In this document: in pieces, positions 52,900 to 61,116 of the stretch
How the letters are laid out: each line of letters starts with the position of its first letter
Numbering within the stretch: the first letter of the stretch is position 1
Position numbers and translations under genes: made by a program
Notes under the pieces: generated by a model
The model's input: only the letters and a program-made list of their open reading frames with translations
Told to the model about the DNA's origin: nothing
Database searches by the model: none
NCBI RefSeq assembly: GCF_014836495.1
Contig: NZ_JACSQT010000004.1
Span: 124,001 to 188,000 of the forward strand
Reading direction: 5' to 3'
Length of the DNA: 64,000 nt
Source of the DNA: Cytobacillus stercorigallinarum
Lineage (GTDB): Bacteria > Bacillota > Bacilli > Bacillales > Cytobacillaceae

Positions 52900-53362
52900 A
52901 GAATTAGAGAACTTAAGAATAATTAAAGAAGCTACCAAGGATGATGTTCCATCTTGGATGGCTTTTGTAAGCCTCGTAATTGATGGTTTTCCTCACTTGC
53001 AAGAAGCAGAGCATAGAAAAGTACTTCAAACATACATTGCGGACAGGCGTGCCTTCATCATGATAGAAAATGGATTAATCATTGGAAATATGTTAATTTC
53101 CCACATAAATGGGAGAATTGATTTCCTGGGGGTTCATCCTTTATATAATAAACCAGAGATCATACATCTTTTTATAAAGATGACCGATTTGGCAAATCAG
53201 AAAAAAGTCCACATCACGTCTTTTAGAAAAGGAGATAAAGCTGACCTAGGCTACGGAAAAGCATTAATTCAACTTGGTTTTAATGAAGCAGAACTTCTGA
53301 CTGAATTTGGTTACCCTACTCAGCAAATGGTTTTATACCAACAAGGAGACATACATGATTAA
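52871..53362 (+). CDS. GNAT-like acetyltransferase overlapping the AraC gene
   Basis: A 163-residue protein. The fold pattern is GNAT-like (RIIKEATKDDVPSWMAFVS, GLIIGNMLISHINGRIDFLGVHPLYN) but the acetyl-CoA motif is weak. ATG 52871 lies inside the 3' end of the AraC gene, and no clear ribosome site precedes it, so translation is probably coupled. An upstream in-frame extension into the AraC gene is possible but unlikely. A frameshift fusing both reading frames is an alternative. Confidence 0.65.
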   Translation: MNGLRRVNNKELENLRIIKEATKDDVPSWMAFVSLVIDGFPHLQEAEHRKVLQTYIADRRAFIMIENGLIIGNMLISHINGRIDFLGVHPLYNKPEIIHLFIKMTDLANQKKVHITSFRKGDKADLGYGKALIQLGFNEAELLTEFGYPTQQMVLYQQGDIHD

Positions 53363-53413
53363 GCTAGTCACACTTTATTTATGAAAACTTAAGCATAAGA
53401 AAGGAGTGCTATA

Positions 53414-55468
53414 ATGACATCTGATATATTCCAGGAAGAAAATATACGATTAAAAGAAATGATTAGGCATTTGGAAGAAGAAAAGGATTACATCAATCGT
53501 AAAATTAAAAAAGATGATGAAGATTATCATGATTTAAAGCATTATTTATCCGAGTTTACTGCTGATCCGATGGAGATGTACCAAAACTATCGGTCTATGA
53601 CTAATATTGATAAAACAATTGACTTTTACTATAGTCAATTAAATAAAGTAAAAAAGCTTTTAGAATCACCTTATTTTGGTCGTATCGATTTTAGATTTGA
53701 GGATGGCGATGAAATAGAAGAATTTTATATTGGAAAGTTCAACTTGGCTGATCGAGATAACGATATTTTAATTTACGATTGGCGTGCTCCGATATCGAGT
53801 ATGTATTATGAATACGAACTTGGACAAGCTGCTTATGAAGCACAGGTTGGTATGATACATGGTGAAATCAGCCGAAAAAGACAGTATAAAATTAAGGATC
53901 AGCAATTGCAGTATGCATTAGAGAGCTCTATGACTATCCAAGATGATGTCCTTCAAAGAGAATTGAGTACAACGTCTGATGATCGAATGAAAACAATTAT
54001 ATCAACCATACAGAAAGAACAAAATAAGATTGTACGAAATGAATCTGCTCATACTCTCGTCATTCAAGGAGTTGCTGGTTCAGGAAAATCAGCCATTGCT
54101 CTACATCGCATTGCCTACTTGCTTTACAAGCACAAAGAAAAGCTATCGTCTGATCAGATCACAATCATATCACCGAATAAAATATTTGCTGATTTTATAG
54201 CGAATGTTTTGCCGGAACTGGGTGAAGACCCAGTTCGTGAACAGACATTTGATGATATTGCCACAGCTCTTCTTCCAAAGAATATAAAAGCTGAATCTTT
54301 ATACGAACAAACCAAAAGAATCATAGAGGAACCTCATTCTAACTATACGCTTCGAGTAAAACTAAAATCCTCATTAGCTTATTTTAAGCAATTGAGCAAT
54401 TATATAAAGAATATTGATTCAAACATCTTCCAACCGGATGAAAATATGCATTTTGGAGATACGATCATAACAAAGGAATACCTTTTATCAAGATTCCAAA
54501 GTTATAATAACCTCCCAGTAAAACAACGGTTGGATGAGTTATCTAATGATGTCTTAGACATTTTAAAGAAGAGTAAAGCAGCAGAAATTAAAAAAATCCC
54601 TTCAAAAATAGACTTAAGAAAAAGACTTAGCAGCTATTTAAAATTTAGTGATGCCCAATCTATATATATACATTTCTTTAATGTGATAAATCATGCTGAA
54701 GCACTAAATTGGAATAAAGAAAGACTAGAATATCAAGATGTCTTTCCATATATCTATTGTATCTACTATTTCGAGGGAATTGAGTCGTTTGACTTAGTTA
54801 AGCATTTAGTTATTGATGAAATGCAAGATTACAGTCCCGTTCATTACGCTGTAATCAATAAAATATTTAGGTGCAAGAAAACGATCTTAGGTGATTTTGG
54901 TCAAATGTTGAATCCTTTTAGTTTAAATTCCGATCAATCATTCAGTAACATATTTGATAGAATGGAATTCGTAGAACTGAATAAAAGTTATCGATCCTCT
55001 TATGAAATTATCGCTTTTGCGAAGCAATTTATGCCAGATTACTCCATCGAAGCAATTGATCGCCATGGCGAAAAGCCAGAAATCATATCGTATACAAATC
55101 AGCATTCTTTGATTGATGAATTACGAAGATTGATCGGCCAGTTCCAAAATAACTCGTTTAATCGTTTAGGTATCATCTGTAAAAGCGAAGCACAAGTAAA
55201 TCAATTATATGATGAATTAAAACAGTTTTTTACACTTAATAAACTAAGTGATACCAGTGAAACATTTGAGCAAGGGATAACCGTAACAACAATCCAATTA
55301 GCTAAAGGATTAGAATTTGATGAGGTGCTTATTCCTTTTGCAAATGCTGATGTATATAAATCTAAATTTGACAAAGGCTTATTATATATCGCAGCAACTA
55401 GAGCGATGCATAAGTTGACTGTACTGCACAAGAAAAGCGAATTAACTCCTTTAATTAAAAACGAGTAA
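53414..55468 (+). CDS. HelD-like superfamily 1 helicase
   Basis: A 684-residue protein. The N-terminal 90 residues form a coiled coil (FQEENIRLKEMIRHLEEEKD) and Walker A is GVAGSGKSAIALHR at 219-232. The DEMQDY Walker B, KSYRSSYEI, TIQLAKGLEFDEVLIPF and IAATRAMHKL motifs are intact. Compared with B. subtilis HelD (774), it is shorter. HelD proteins pull RNA polymerase off DNA and can protect it from rifampicin-type inhibitors; a general SF1 helicase is the alternative. AAAGGAG lies before ATG. Confidence 0.87.
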   Translation: MTSDIFQEENIRLKEMIRHLEEEKDYINRKIKKDDEDYHDLKHYLSEFTADPMEMYQNYRSMTNIDKTIDFYYSQLNKVKKLLESPYFGRIDFRFEDGDEIEEFYIGKFNLADRDNDILIYDWRAPISSMYYEYELGQAAYEAQVGMIHGEISRKRQYKIKDQQLQYALESSMTIQDDVLQRELSTTSDDRMKTIISTIQKEQNKIVRNESAHTLVIQGVAGSGKSAIALHRIAYLLYKHKEKLSSDQITIISPNKIFADFIANVLPELGEDPVREQTFDDIATALLPKNIKAESLYEQTKRIIEEPHSNYTLRVKLKSSLAYFKQLSNYIKNIDSNIFQPDENMHFGDTIITKEYLLSRFQSYNNLPVKQRLDELSNDVLDILKKSKAAEIKKIPSKIDLRKRLSSYLKFSDAQSIYIHFFNVINHAEALNWNKERLEYQDVFPYIYCIYYFEGIESFDLVKHLVIDEMQDYSPVHYAVINKIFRCKKTILGDFGQMLNPFSLNSDQSFSNIFDRMEFVELNKSYRSSYEIIAFAKQFMPDYSIEAIDRHGEKPEIISYTNQHSLIDELRRLIGQFQNNSFNRLGIICKSEAQVNQLYDELKQFFTLNKLSDTSETFEQGITVTTIQLAKGLEFDEVLIPFANADVYKSKFDKGLLYIAATRAMHKLTVLHKKSELTPLIKNE

Positions 55469-55787
55469 CAACCGACCCCATTCTATAAATGAACTGCACC
55501 CTATCTGTTAGACATGATCTAACAGTGGAGGTTCAGTTTTATTTTGTTTAAGCAAATTGATGAATTGTTGTATCAGCTTGTTCTTATTAGGTCCAAATGT
55601 AGTTTTCGAAAAAATATTTTAATGTATCAACAATCGATCTGTAAGGTTAAAGCTATAAGCATTCTAATAATAATATGTTTAGACTCTTACTAATTTCATA
55701 TAGTTAAAAAGGAAAAATAAGTTATTCGACTACATGGTCAGTTAATGGTAAGATAAGATTAAGAAATAACCCAAGGGGGGATGAACT
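55469..55787. other. Interval with IS-end-like hairpin
   Basis: A 319-base gap. The left IS-end-like element lies at 55490-55544; the rest is AT-rich and contains the promoter of the TetR gene. No gene recognised. Confidence 0.55.
55490..55544 (+). repeat. IS-end-like hairpin, left copy
   Basis: AACTGCACCC, then a TGTTAGA...TCTAACA stem and GTGGAGGTTCAG. It matches, in inverted orientation, the element at 57347-57399. The GCACCCCAATTGTTAGACA-style sequence resembles the ends of IS3-family (IS150-group) elements of bacilli. No transposase gene is present. Confidence 0.55.
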
Positions 55788-56384
55788 TTGGCAAGACCTG
55801 TAGGACAGACTTCAACTAGGAAAGATATCATTACAGTTGCCCAAGACTTATTTGCAAAAAAGGGATATACAGCCACTTCTATGGATGACATACGTACAAA
55901 GATGAATGTAAGCAAAGGAACGTTATATTATCATTTTAAGAAAAAAGAGGACTTATTTCTTGAGTGTGTAAAAGTAGCATCTGAAGATTGGTTTTTAGAG
56001 TGGGCGGAACAATCAAAACAAGTAAAAACTGCTACGGATAAACTATATTTATTAGGAAAAATTTACGCTATGGATACCAAAAATTCTCTTTCAAGTACAA
56101 TACCAGAATTTTTAGGAGCAGAACACTTTGAATTGAGTGCAATAAAAAAAGAATTATTAGATTTAATAAAGCCCGAATATACAGCGTTTGAGCAAGTTAT
56201 TCAAGAAGGTATTGAAAACAAGGAATTTAACGAGGGGATGAATAAAGAGAATCTAGTCTTTATTTTATACACTACATTAACAGGACTTAGTGTTGCTCAT
56301 TCAGTTTATATAGAAGATGACAATTCTAAGGTCGAGAACATGTTTAGAGAAGCAATAGCATACTTTATAAACGGCATAAAATAA
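55788..56384 (+). CDS. TetR/AcrR-family transcriptional repressor
   Basis: A 198-residue regulator with the TetR N-terminal helix-turn-helix (ITVAQDLFAKKGYTATSMDDI then SKGTLYYHFKKKEDLF) and a helical ligand-binding C-terminus. TTG start with GGGGGG 7 bases upstream. It precedes a GNAT gene and a broken FAD-monooxygenase-like fragment, and once probably controlled them. Confidence 0.9.
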   Translation: MARPVGQTSTRKDIITVAQDLFAKKGYTATSMDDIRTKMNVSKGTLYYHFKKKEDLFLECVKVASEDWFLEWAEQSKQVKTATDKLYLLGKIYAMDTKNSLSSTIPEFLGAEHFELSAIKKELLDLIKPEYTAFEQVIQEGIENKEFNEGMNKENLVFILYTTLTGLSVAHSVYIEDDNSKVENMFREAIAYFINGIK

Positions 56385-56414
56385 AGCAGCTTTATTTTAT
56401 GGGAGGTTACTTTT

Positions 56415-57026
56415 ATGTCAATTAAGATAATAGATTTAAAACGTAAAGACTTTAATAAGGCTAGAAAATTTGCGATTAAAGGAATGAATTTGTCATGGTA
56501 TACAACGAATGCTGTCGAACTTTATTTTTATAGTTTGTACTTTTGGTATGATGGAATTTCAAAAGCAACCAGAGCATTAGGGGCTTATAAAGATGATGAA
56601 TTAGTTGGTGTGTTACTCGTCAATATGAAGGGAGAGCAAAAATATTATTCATCATTATGGTCGAAGCTCTTTCTAAAGCTAACATCATCTATAATTAATC
56701 AAAATTACGAATCTAGAGGTAGTGAGTACGATCACGTCAACATGAAAATGTTAGAAGAACTAAAAAGAACAGAACAAGTAGATGGGGAATTAAATTTCTT
56801 TGCTGTCAATCCAGAGATAAAAGGGCAAGGCATTGGCACAAAATTGTTAAAGGAACTAGAAAAGTTAGAATCCGGGAAAAAAATTTATTTATATTCAGAT
56901 TCAGGTTCTACCTACCAATTCTATATGCACCGTGGCTTTTTAGAAAAAGGGCGTGAAAATATAAAGGTTGAAGTTGCAAACGAAGAAGTTCCATTAACCT
57001 GCTTTTTATTTAGTAAAACCCTGTAA
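56415..57026 (+). CDS. GNAT family N-acetyltransferase
   Basis: A 203-residue protein whose C-terminal part carries the GNAT motif FFAVNPEIKGQGIGTKLLKELEK and a YQFYMHRGFLEKG ending. The N-terminal 100 residues are longer than in minimal members. GGGAGG before ATG. It follows the TetR gene by 30 bases. Confidence 0.86.
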   Translation: MSIKIIDLKRKDFNKARKFAIKGMNLSWYTTNAVELYFYSLYFWYDGISKATRALGAYKDDELVGVLLVNMKGEQKYYSSLWSKLFLKLTSSIINQNYESRGSEYDHVNMKMLEELKRTEQVDGELNFFAVNPEIKGQGIGTKLLKELEKLESGKKIYLYSDSGSTYQFYMHRGFLEKGRENIKVEVANEEVPLTCFLFSKTL

Positions 57027-57056
57027 AATAGATTATGTTGGGAACAAAATAATGAT

Positions 57057-57332
57057 GTGTATAAGAAGAGGAAATTTCTTTTCTACATTATTCAGGTGAC
57101 CAGTCAGTCGAATAATATTGATAAATCTTTTCTATTAAAAACATTAGTAGAAAACAACAATGAAATAGAATATATATATCGGTGCGGAATTGCAGGTTTA
57201 AAATTAGCCTTCTATCTAAAGAAAGCGGGAATTCCAAGTTCAATTAGTTTAATCTTTCTTGCCATGAATGGGTATGATCCAATATCATATGTTGGACTCA
57301 ATTTTCACTGTACTAGCAAGTGCTATCTTTAG
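57057..57332 (+). pseudogene. Remnant of an FAD-dependent monooxygenase-like gene
   Basis: In one frame the stretch YRCGIAGLKLAFYLKKAGIPSS recalls the FAD-binding GxGIAGLxLAxxLxxxG motif, but the first glycine is lost and the downstream text (FLAMNGYDPISYVGLNFHC) is short. The frame ends just before the right IS-end-like hairpin. It lacks a good start and is about a quarter of the normal size, so it is called a degraded fragment. Confidence 0.5.
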
Positions 57333-57728
57333 CAACTTTCATACTAAAAAAATTGCACCTCCAATTGTTCGATGTGTCTAACAATTGGGGTGCAGTTCAA
57401 AAAGATTGGGGTCTTCTCTTTTTATCAATCAATTGTCACTAATCTCCCCCCTTTAGCAACATAACTAAGAGAATTCCCTTTATTTAAAGAAAGAAAGTAA
57501 CTATCACCCAACCAGAGCAGACTAATAAAAGAACTATATTATGTGTAAAGAGAGACTATCTAGCGGAAATAACTTAGGTATTACCGTTTTGTTTTACTTG
57601 ATATGGCTCTATATGCTTTATAGAAATATTAAACAGATTAATGAAGGAGGATTTTTGTTTGAATAACTTATGTTTAAGTCTGTTTCATAGCTTTTCTCAA
57701 AAATAAATTATCGAGGAGAGTGTAATTA
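57333..57728. other. Degraded interval
   Basis: 396 bases without an intact gene. The right IS-end-like hairpin lies at its start. Near 57645-57710 a strong AAGGAGG leads into a 16-codon frame (MNNLCLSLFHSFSQK) that then stops, a likely relic. Confidence 0.5.
57347..57399 (-). repeat. IS-end-like hairpin, right copy
   Basis: GCACCTCCAATTGTT and AACAATTGGGGTGC form a near-perfect stem. Its reverse complement aligns with the left copy at 55490 over about 50 bases. As a hairpin followed by T-rich sequence it could also terminate transcription. Confidence 0.6.
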
Positions 57729-57896
57729 ATGAACGTTAATATAATAAAAAATATACTGAACGAACAGTTTGATTTAAAAACTATTCACATGACACAACTT
57801 ACCGATCATAATATATCTGCAACCTATTATTTAAATACATCTAAAGGAAGTTACCAAAAGAACGAACTTGAACCGCAATACCCAGTTATTAGTTGA
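57729..57896 (+). pseudogene. Truncated phosphotransferase-like gene start
   Basis: A 55-residue frame behind a strong GAGGAGAG site. The first 43 residues (ILNEQFDLKTIHMTQLTDHN then YYLNTSKGSY) look like the N-lobe start of a phosphotransferase (APH-like) family protein. After that the DNA is the duplicated lysR 3' end read in another frame, so the gene is broken at a junction. Confidence 0.45.
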
Positions 57897-57988
57897 TGCG
57901 TTAAAAAAGGGCACTAAGTCTTACGAAAAGAGCAACAATCATTATCAAACCACTTATTTTTGCGATTTAAACAAACGTTTGATTGAAT
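57852..57988 (+). repeat. Duplicate of the lysR 3' end and flank
   Basis: 57852-57906 repeats 52177-52231 (encoding TNLNRNTQLLVD-LK) with scattered mismatches, and 57964-57988 repeats the post-stop AAACAAACGTTTGATTGAA of 52271-52294. The order and strand are the same. It is a remnant of a second lysR copy or of a local duplication. Confidence 0.75.
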
Positions 57989-58039
57989 TGTGTGGGCGAG
58001 GGAGATCCGCACAAGCGACTCCCTGTAACCGTATTTCCC

Positions 58040-59014
58040 CTATTTAAATAGCTGGATAATTGCTCGCGGAACGGCAAAAATATAGTCTGCTATTGTCATC
58101 GTATTTTCGACCTTGTCGAACTTCTCTTCGAATCGATCACGATATTTCGTTAAATGATTCGTTACGATCTCTCCTTGAATCGGTTCCACACCATTTTTAA
58201 AACGAATGCGAATTGATTTTCCTTTACGAAGATCTCCTGAATCCATGATTTGAAAATGGATATGCGCTTCAGATGAGTTGCCTGAGTTCCCACATTTGCC
58301 AAGTAATTGCTTTTGAATAACTTCCTCTCCTTCTTGGACAATGATACTGTCTTTTTTAAAATGAGCAATCATACTATATTCCTTATGCGCATGCTCAATT
58401 ACAATATAGTTGCCTGGCGGATGCTCTTCATCCATCTGCCCTGGAATATTATCATCAAGACCATCAACCACTTTTATTACTTTGCCATCTTGAGGGGCGA
58501 TAATTTCCTCTGCAAATGCGTAATAACTCTCATTTTTTTCAGGCCGACCACTATATGTAGAACCATCCTTCACCTTTATTAAATCATACGCGTATCTTTG
58601 ATGTTCATAAGCGTAATGATAATTAATAAATTCATTTGTACCACCCCAGAATACAAACCATTCATCCATCACTGGCATAATGTATTCATTCTTTGTAAAG
58701 ACCTTATCTGTTTCTGGAAAGACAAAGTAAGGTTTCATATAGAAACTGACAATTGTATTTTTATCATCAAATCCAACCACTACTGCTTTTGCTTTTGAGT
58801 GATCTACCCATACGAACTGATCAATACCTAAGACATTCGTCCGTGACATAAGCTGATAACTACGCACACCTTCATTAAAGGCTGCGCTCATCTCAATAAA
58901 TTCTGATAATGAAACCATGCCTTGAAACACTTTTGAAGTGGCTTGGTAAATTTCCTTATACTCTGCTCTTAACCAATAATCTATAAACCTATCAGGATCC
59001 ATTGACCCGACCAT
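58040..59014 (-). CDS. M23 (LytM-type) metallopeptidase without signal peptide
   Basis: A 324-residue protein. The C-terminal half is an M23 domain: zinc ligands in YAYEHQRYAYDLI (histidine and aspartate), and the HxH motif in EAHIHFQIMDSG, with APQDGKVIKVVDG before. The N-terminal 120 residues are not recognised. No signal or membrane segment is seen, so it is either cytoplasmic or exported in an unusual way. It resembles Bacillus YwqG/YoaR-like M23 hydrolases. GGGGGTAGAGGG before ATG. Confidence 0.82.
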   Translation of the reverse strand: MVGSMDPDRFIDYWLRAEYKEIYQATSKVFQGMVSLSEFIEMSAAFNEGVRSYQLMSRTNVLGIDQFVWVDHSKAKAVVVGFDDKNTIVSFYMKPYFVFPETDKVFTKNEYIMPVMDEWFVFWGGTNEFINYHYAYEHQRYAYDLIKVKDGSTYSGRPEKNESYYAFAEEIIAPQDGKVIKVVDGLDDNIPGQMDEEHPPGNYIVIEHAHKEYSMIAHFKKDSIIVQEGEEVIQKQLLGKCGNSGNSSEAHIHFQIMDSGDLRKGKSIRIRFKNGVEPIQGEIVTNHLTKYRDRFEEKFDKVENTMTIADYIFAVPRAIIQLFK

Positions 59015-59037
59015 ACCCTCTACCCCCGTAAGTTTTA

Positions 59038-59271
59038 TTAAGATGAAAAAATTAAACGATTCTCAAGAAATATTTTGCAATTAACAGTAAAGAAACCGCC
59101 TATAGTTACTTTAATTCTACGTGAATCTTCTAACTTACCTTTCAAACCTCCCCTTAATGCTAGACCTAAATTTTCATCCTGTAATTCGCCATTTACATAC
59201 AACTTTTCTCCGTTAATCCAATAATTTTCGATTACTATATGATTTCCATGATGGTTTACTTCAAAAATCAA
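59038..59271 (-). CDS. Small hypothetical protein
   Basis: A 77-residue soluble protein (HHGNHIVIENYWINGEKLYVNG, GKLEDSRRIKVTIGGFF). Looks real from its regular beta-rich pattern, but the family is not recognised. It ends 23 bases before the M23 peptidase gene and is probably co-transcribed. Confidence 0.65.
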   Translation of the reverse strand: MIFEVNHHGNHIVIENYWINGEKLYVNGELQDENLGLALRGGLKGKLEDSRRIKVTIGGFFTVNCKIFLENRLIFSS

Positions 59272-59370
59272 AAACCTTCTTCATATAAATCACTCCTTGA
59301 TTATTCTACGACTATCTAGGGAATAAGTTTCACAAATAATCTGTTTTTTCTCTTACCAATAAAAAGATTC

Positions 59371-59399
59371 TTGAATTCTGAGGAAAGTCATAGTATATT
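59371..59399 (+). promoter_or_regulatory. Sigma-A promoter of the thiT leader
   Basis: TTGAAT and TATATT with a 17-base spacer, about 25 bases before the TPP aptamer. Confidence 0.6.
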
Positions 59400-59424
59400 C
59401 TTACCGAGGATTAAATTTAATACT

Positions 59425-59514
59425 TCCACAAGGGGAGCCTAATATGGCTGAGAGTGAGCGAGTTCGTTCTGACCCTAAGAACCTGTTAGATAATGCTAGC
59501 GTAGGGATCGTGGT
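59425..59514 (+). ncRNA. TPP riboswitch (Thi-box)
   Basis: The class blocks are in order: AGGGGAGCCT, GGCTGAGAGTGAGCG, GACCCTAAGAACCTG and TAATGCTAGCGTAGGGA, closed by CCAC/GTGG. It precedes a terminator and thiT. Binding of thiamine pyrophosphate should turn the gene off. Confidence 0.96.
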
Positions 59515-59525
59515 TTTGGATATGA

Positions 59526-59566
59526 GCAATACTAGGCATCCATCACCGCCTATGTATTGCTTTTTT
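59526..59566 (+). terminator. Riboswitch terminator of thiT
   Basis: GCAATACTAGGC and GCCTATGTATTGC arms followed by six T residues, between the TPP aptamer and thiT. Confidence 0.88.
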
Positions 59567-59629
59567 CATGACAAAAAAGTAATACAGGTTTACTCGTTCG
59601 CTTCTCTTTTTCGGAGAAGGAGGAAAAAC

Positions 59630-60208
59630 ATGAAACAAAATAAAACACTTTTTATGGTGGAAATCGCTATATTTGCAGCTTTGGCATTATTACTCGATTT
59701 TCTTTCGGGACTACTAATGGGTAGATTTTGGCCACAAGGTGGGTCCATCTCACTTGCTATGGTACCGGTTTTCTTAATGGCCTTTCGTTGGGGTGTTAAA
59801 GGTGGCGTCTTAACGGGCTTACTATTAGGAGGACTACAAATCTTAACAGGAGCTGTTCCTTTTCATTTCGCCTCATGGATTATTGACTATTTCGTAGCCT
59901 TTGCTGTTGTCGGACTCGCAGGCATCTATATGAATAAAGTTGTGCAAAATTATCAAGACGGCCAATTTGCAAGAGCAAATATGTATGTTATTATTGGCGT
60001 TTTCTTAGGAAGTTTCTTACGCTTCTTATGCCATTATTTATCAGGCATTATCCTATTTGGCGCCTATGCCCCGGCTGATCAACCTGTCGCACTGTATTCA
60101 CTCGTATATAACGGAACATATATGCTACCTACCTTTATCGTATGTGCTCTCGTTGTTATCACACTCTACACAACAGCTAATAAAGTACTTTTGAAAAAAG
60201 CATATTAA
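59630..60208 (+). CDS. thiT: Thiamine ECF transporter S-component ThiT
   Basis: A 192-residue, six-helix membrane protein that binds thiamine and docks on the shared EcfAA'T module. Typical blocks are FWPQGGSISLAMVPV and WGVKGGVLTGLLLGGLQ, then WIIDYFVAFAVVGLAG and RFLCHYLSG. The open frame extends 62 codons upstream through the Thi-box, but that part is riboswitch and terminator; the true ATG at 59630 has GAAGGAGG before it. Expression is under TPP control. Confidence 0.96.
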   Translation: MKQNKTLFMVEIAIFAALALLLDFLSGLLMGRFWPQGGSISLAMVPVFLMAFRWGVKGGVLTGLLLGGLQILTGAVPFHFASWIIDYFVAFAVVGLAGIYMNKVVQNYQDGQFARANMYVIIGVFLGSFLRFLCHYLSGIILFGAYAPADQPVALYSLVYNGTYMLPTFIVCALVVITLYTTANKVLLKKAY

Positions 60209-60218
60209 TGATTTGGAG

Positions 60219-60246
60219 GCTCTGAGGGAAACTCAGAGCTTTTTTT
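60219..60246 (+). terminator. Terminator of thiT
   Basis: GCTCTGAG and CTCAGAGC arms around GGAAA, followed by a T run. Confidence 0.88.
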
Positions 60247-60498
60247 CGCAAGATAGGCGAGAAATTCGGTCTACTTTTCATCAAGAATAATTCCCTATAA
60301 AAAAGCATAGCTATGCAAAAACTCATTTTCTGTTGTCGCTTCCCCTTCTATTTGCAGATTCATATGCAAGCACTTTGCTAAAATTTCTACATACCAGAGA
60401 GATGTTCACCAAAAGAGATACTTTCCAAAACAAGTTCCACATAACCACTATCGATTAAAAAGAGCCATTCCATCCTTTTAAAAAAATTTTATTTTTCG
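60247..60498. other. Interval with possible gene relic
   Basis: About 250 bases without a clear gene. On the minus strand a 31-codon frame at 60295-60390 (LHMNLQIEGEATTENEFLHS) reads like protein but has no start; probably a relic. The ECF promoter follows. Confidence 0.45.
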
Positions 60499-60527
60499 TG
60501 AACGAAAGGAGAACACTAAACGTCATA
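60499..60527 (+). promoter_or_regulatory. ECF-type (SigY-like) autoregulatory promoter
   Basis: TGAACG at 60499-60504 and CGTCATA from 60521 with a 16-base spacer. This matches the ECF consensus, and TGAACG...CGTC is the form reported for SigY. It lies 32 bases before the sigma gene start. Confidence 0.75.
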
Positions 60528-60558
60528 ATAGTAAATCCAAAGAAAAGGGGGGCAAAGT

Positions 60559-61116
60559 TTGGAAGAGAAAAAGTGGATTAAAGCAGCGAAAAAAGGCGAT
60601 AGCCAAGCGTTAGCTCACTTATTTAAAGAGAGTTATCCCCTTCTTGTTCACTATTTAATGAAGCTCACCCTTAATCGAGAAGAAGCGGAGGATTTGGCAC
60701 AAGAAACGATGACAAAAGCGATTGAAAAATTAAATCAGTTTCAGGGGAAATCGAAATTCTCCACTTGGCTCATATCCATTGGTACAAAATTATATATCGA
60801 TCAAAAAAGGCGCCAGAAGCGAGCTGATGCTTTTAAAGCACAACATATGCGGAAATTAAAATGGCAGGCACAGTCACAAAATGAGGATTGGGATTTCTTA
60901 TTAGCTTCTCTCGGTGAATTAGAAGATGAATTAAGAGTGCCGATTATTTTAAAACATTATTATGGCTATGCCTATGATGAGATTGGCAAAATGCTCGGAA
61001 TCGCTGAAGGAACAGTAAAATCAAGAGTTCACCGCGGAATTAAAACCATTCGAAAGGAGTTGGGTGAAGATGAGAAAGGGCCAGGAACAATGGAAAACCC
61101 GATTAAACAAGGATGA
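60559..61116 (+). CDS. sigY: ECF sigma factor, SigY-like
   Basis: A 185-residue sigma-70 family protein. Region 2 is EEAEDLAQETMTKAIEKLNQ then GKSKFSTWLISIG, and region 4 is VPIILKHYYGYAYDEIGKML then GIAEGTVKSRVHRG. TTG start with GGGGGG 6 bases upstream. It is followed by small membrane proteins that overlap it, like sigY-yxlC-yxlD-yxlE of B. subtilis, and preceded by an ECF promoter, so it is probably autoregulated. SigY identity rests on synteny and promoter and is likely but not certain. Confidence 0.87.
   Translation: MEEKKWIKAAKKGDSQALAHLFKESYPLLVHYLMKLTLNREEAEDLAQETMTKAIEKLNQFQGKSKFSTWLISIGTKLYIDQKRRQKRADAFKAQHMRKLKWQAQSQNEDWDFLLASLGELEDELRVPIILKHYYGYAYDEIGKMLGIAEGTVKSRVHRGIKTIRKELGEDEKGPGTMENPIKQG

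Noticed and set aside
55201-55431. Minus-strand frame within the HelD-like gene
   Set aside because: Shadow of a clear helicase frame with intact motifs.
59444-59629. N-terminal extension of ThiT by 62 codons
   Set aside because: This part is the TPP aptamer and terminator; a strong ribosome site precedes the internal ATG at 59630.
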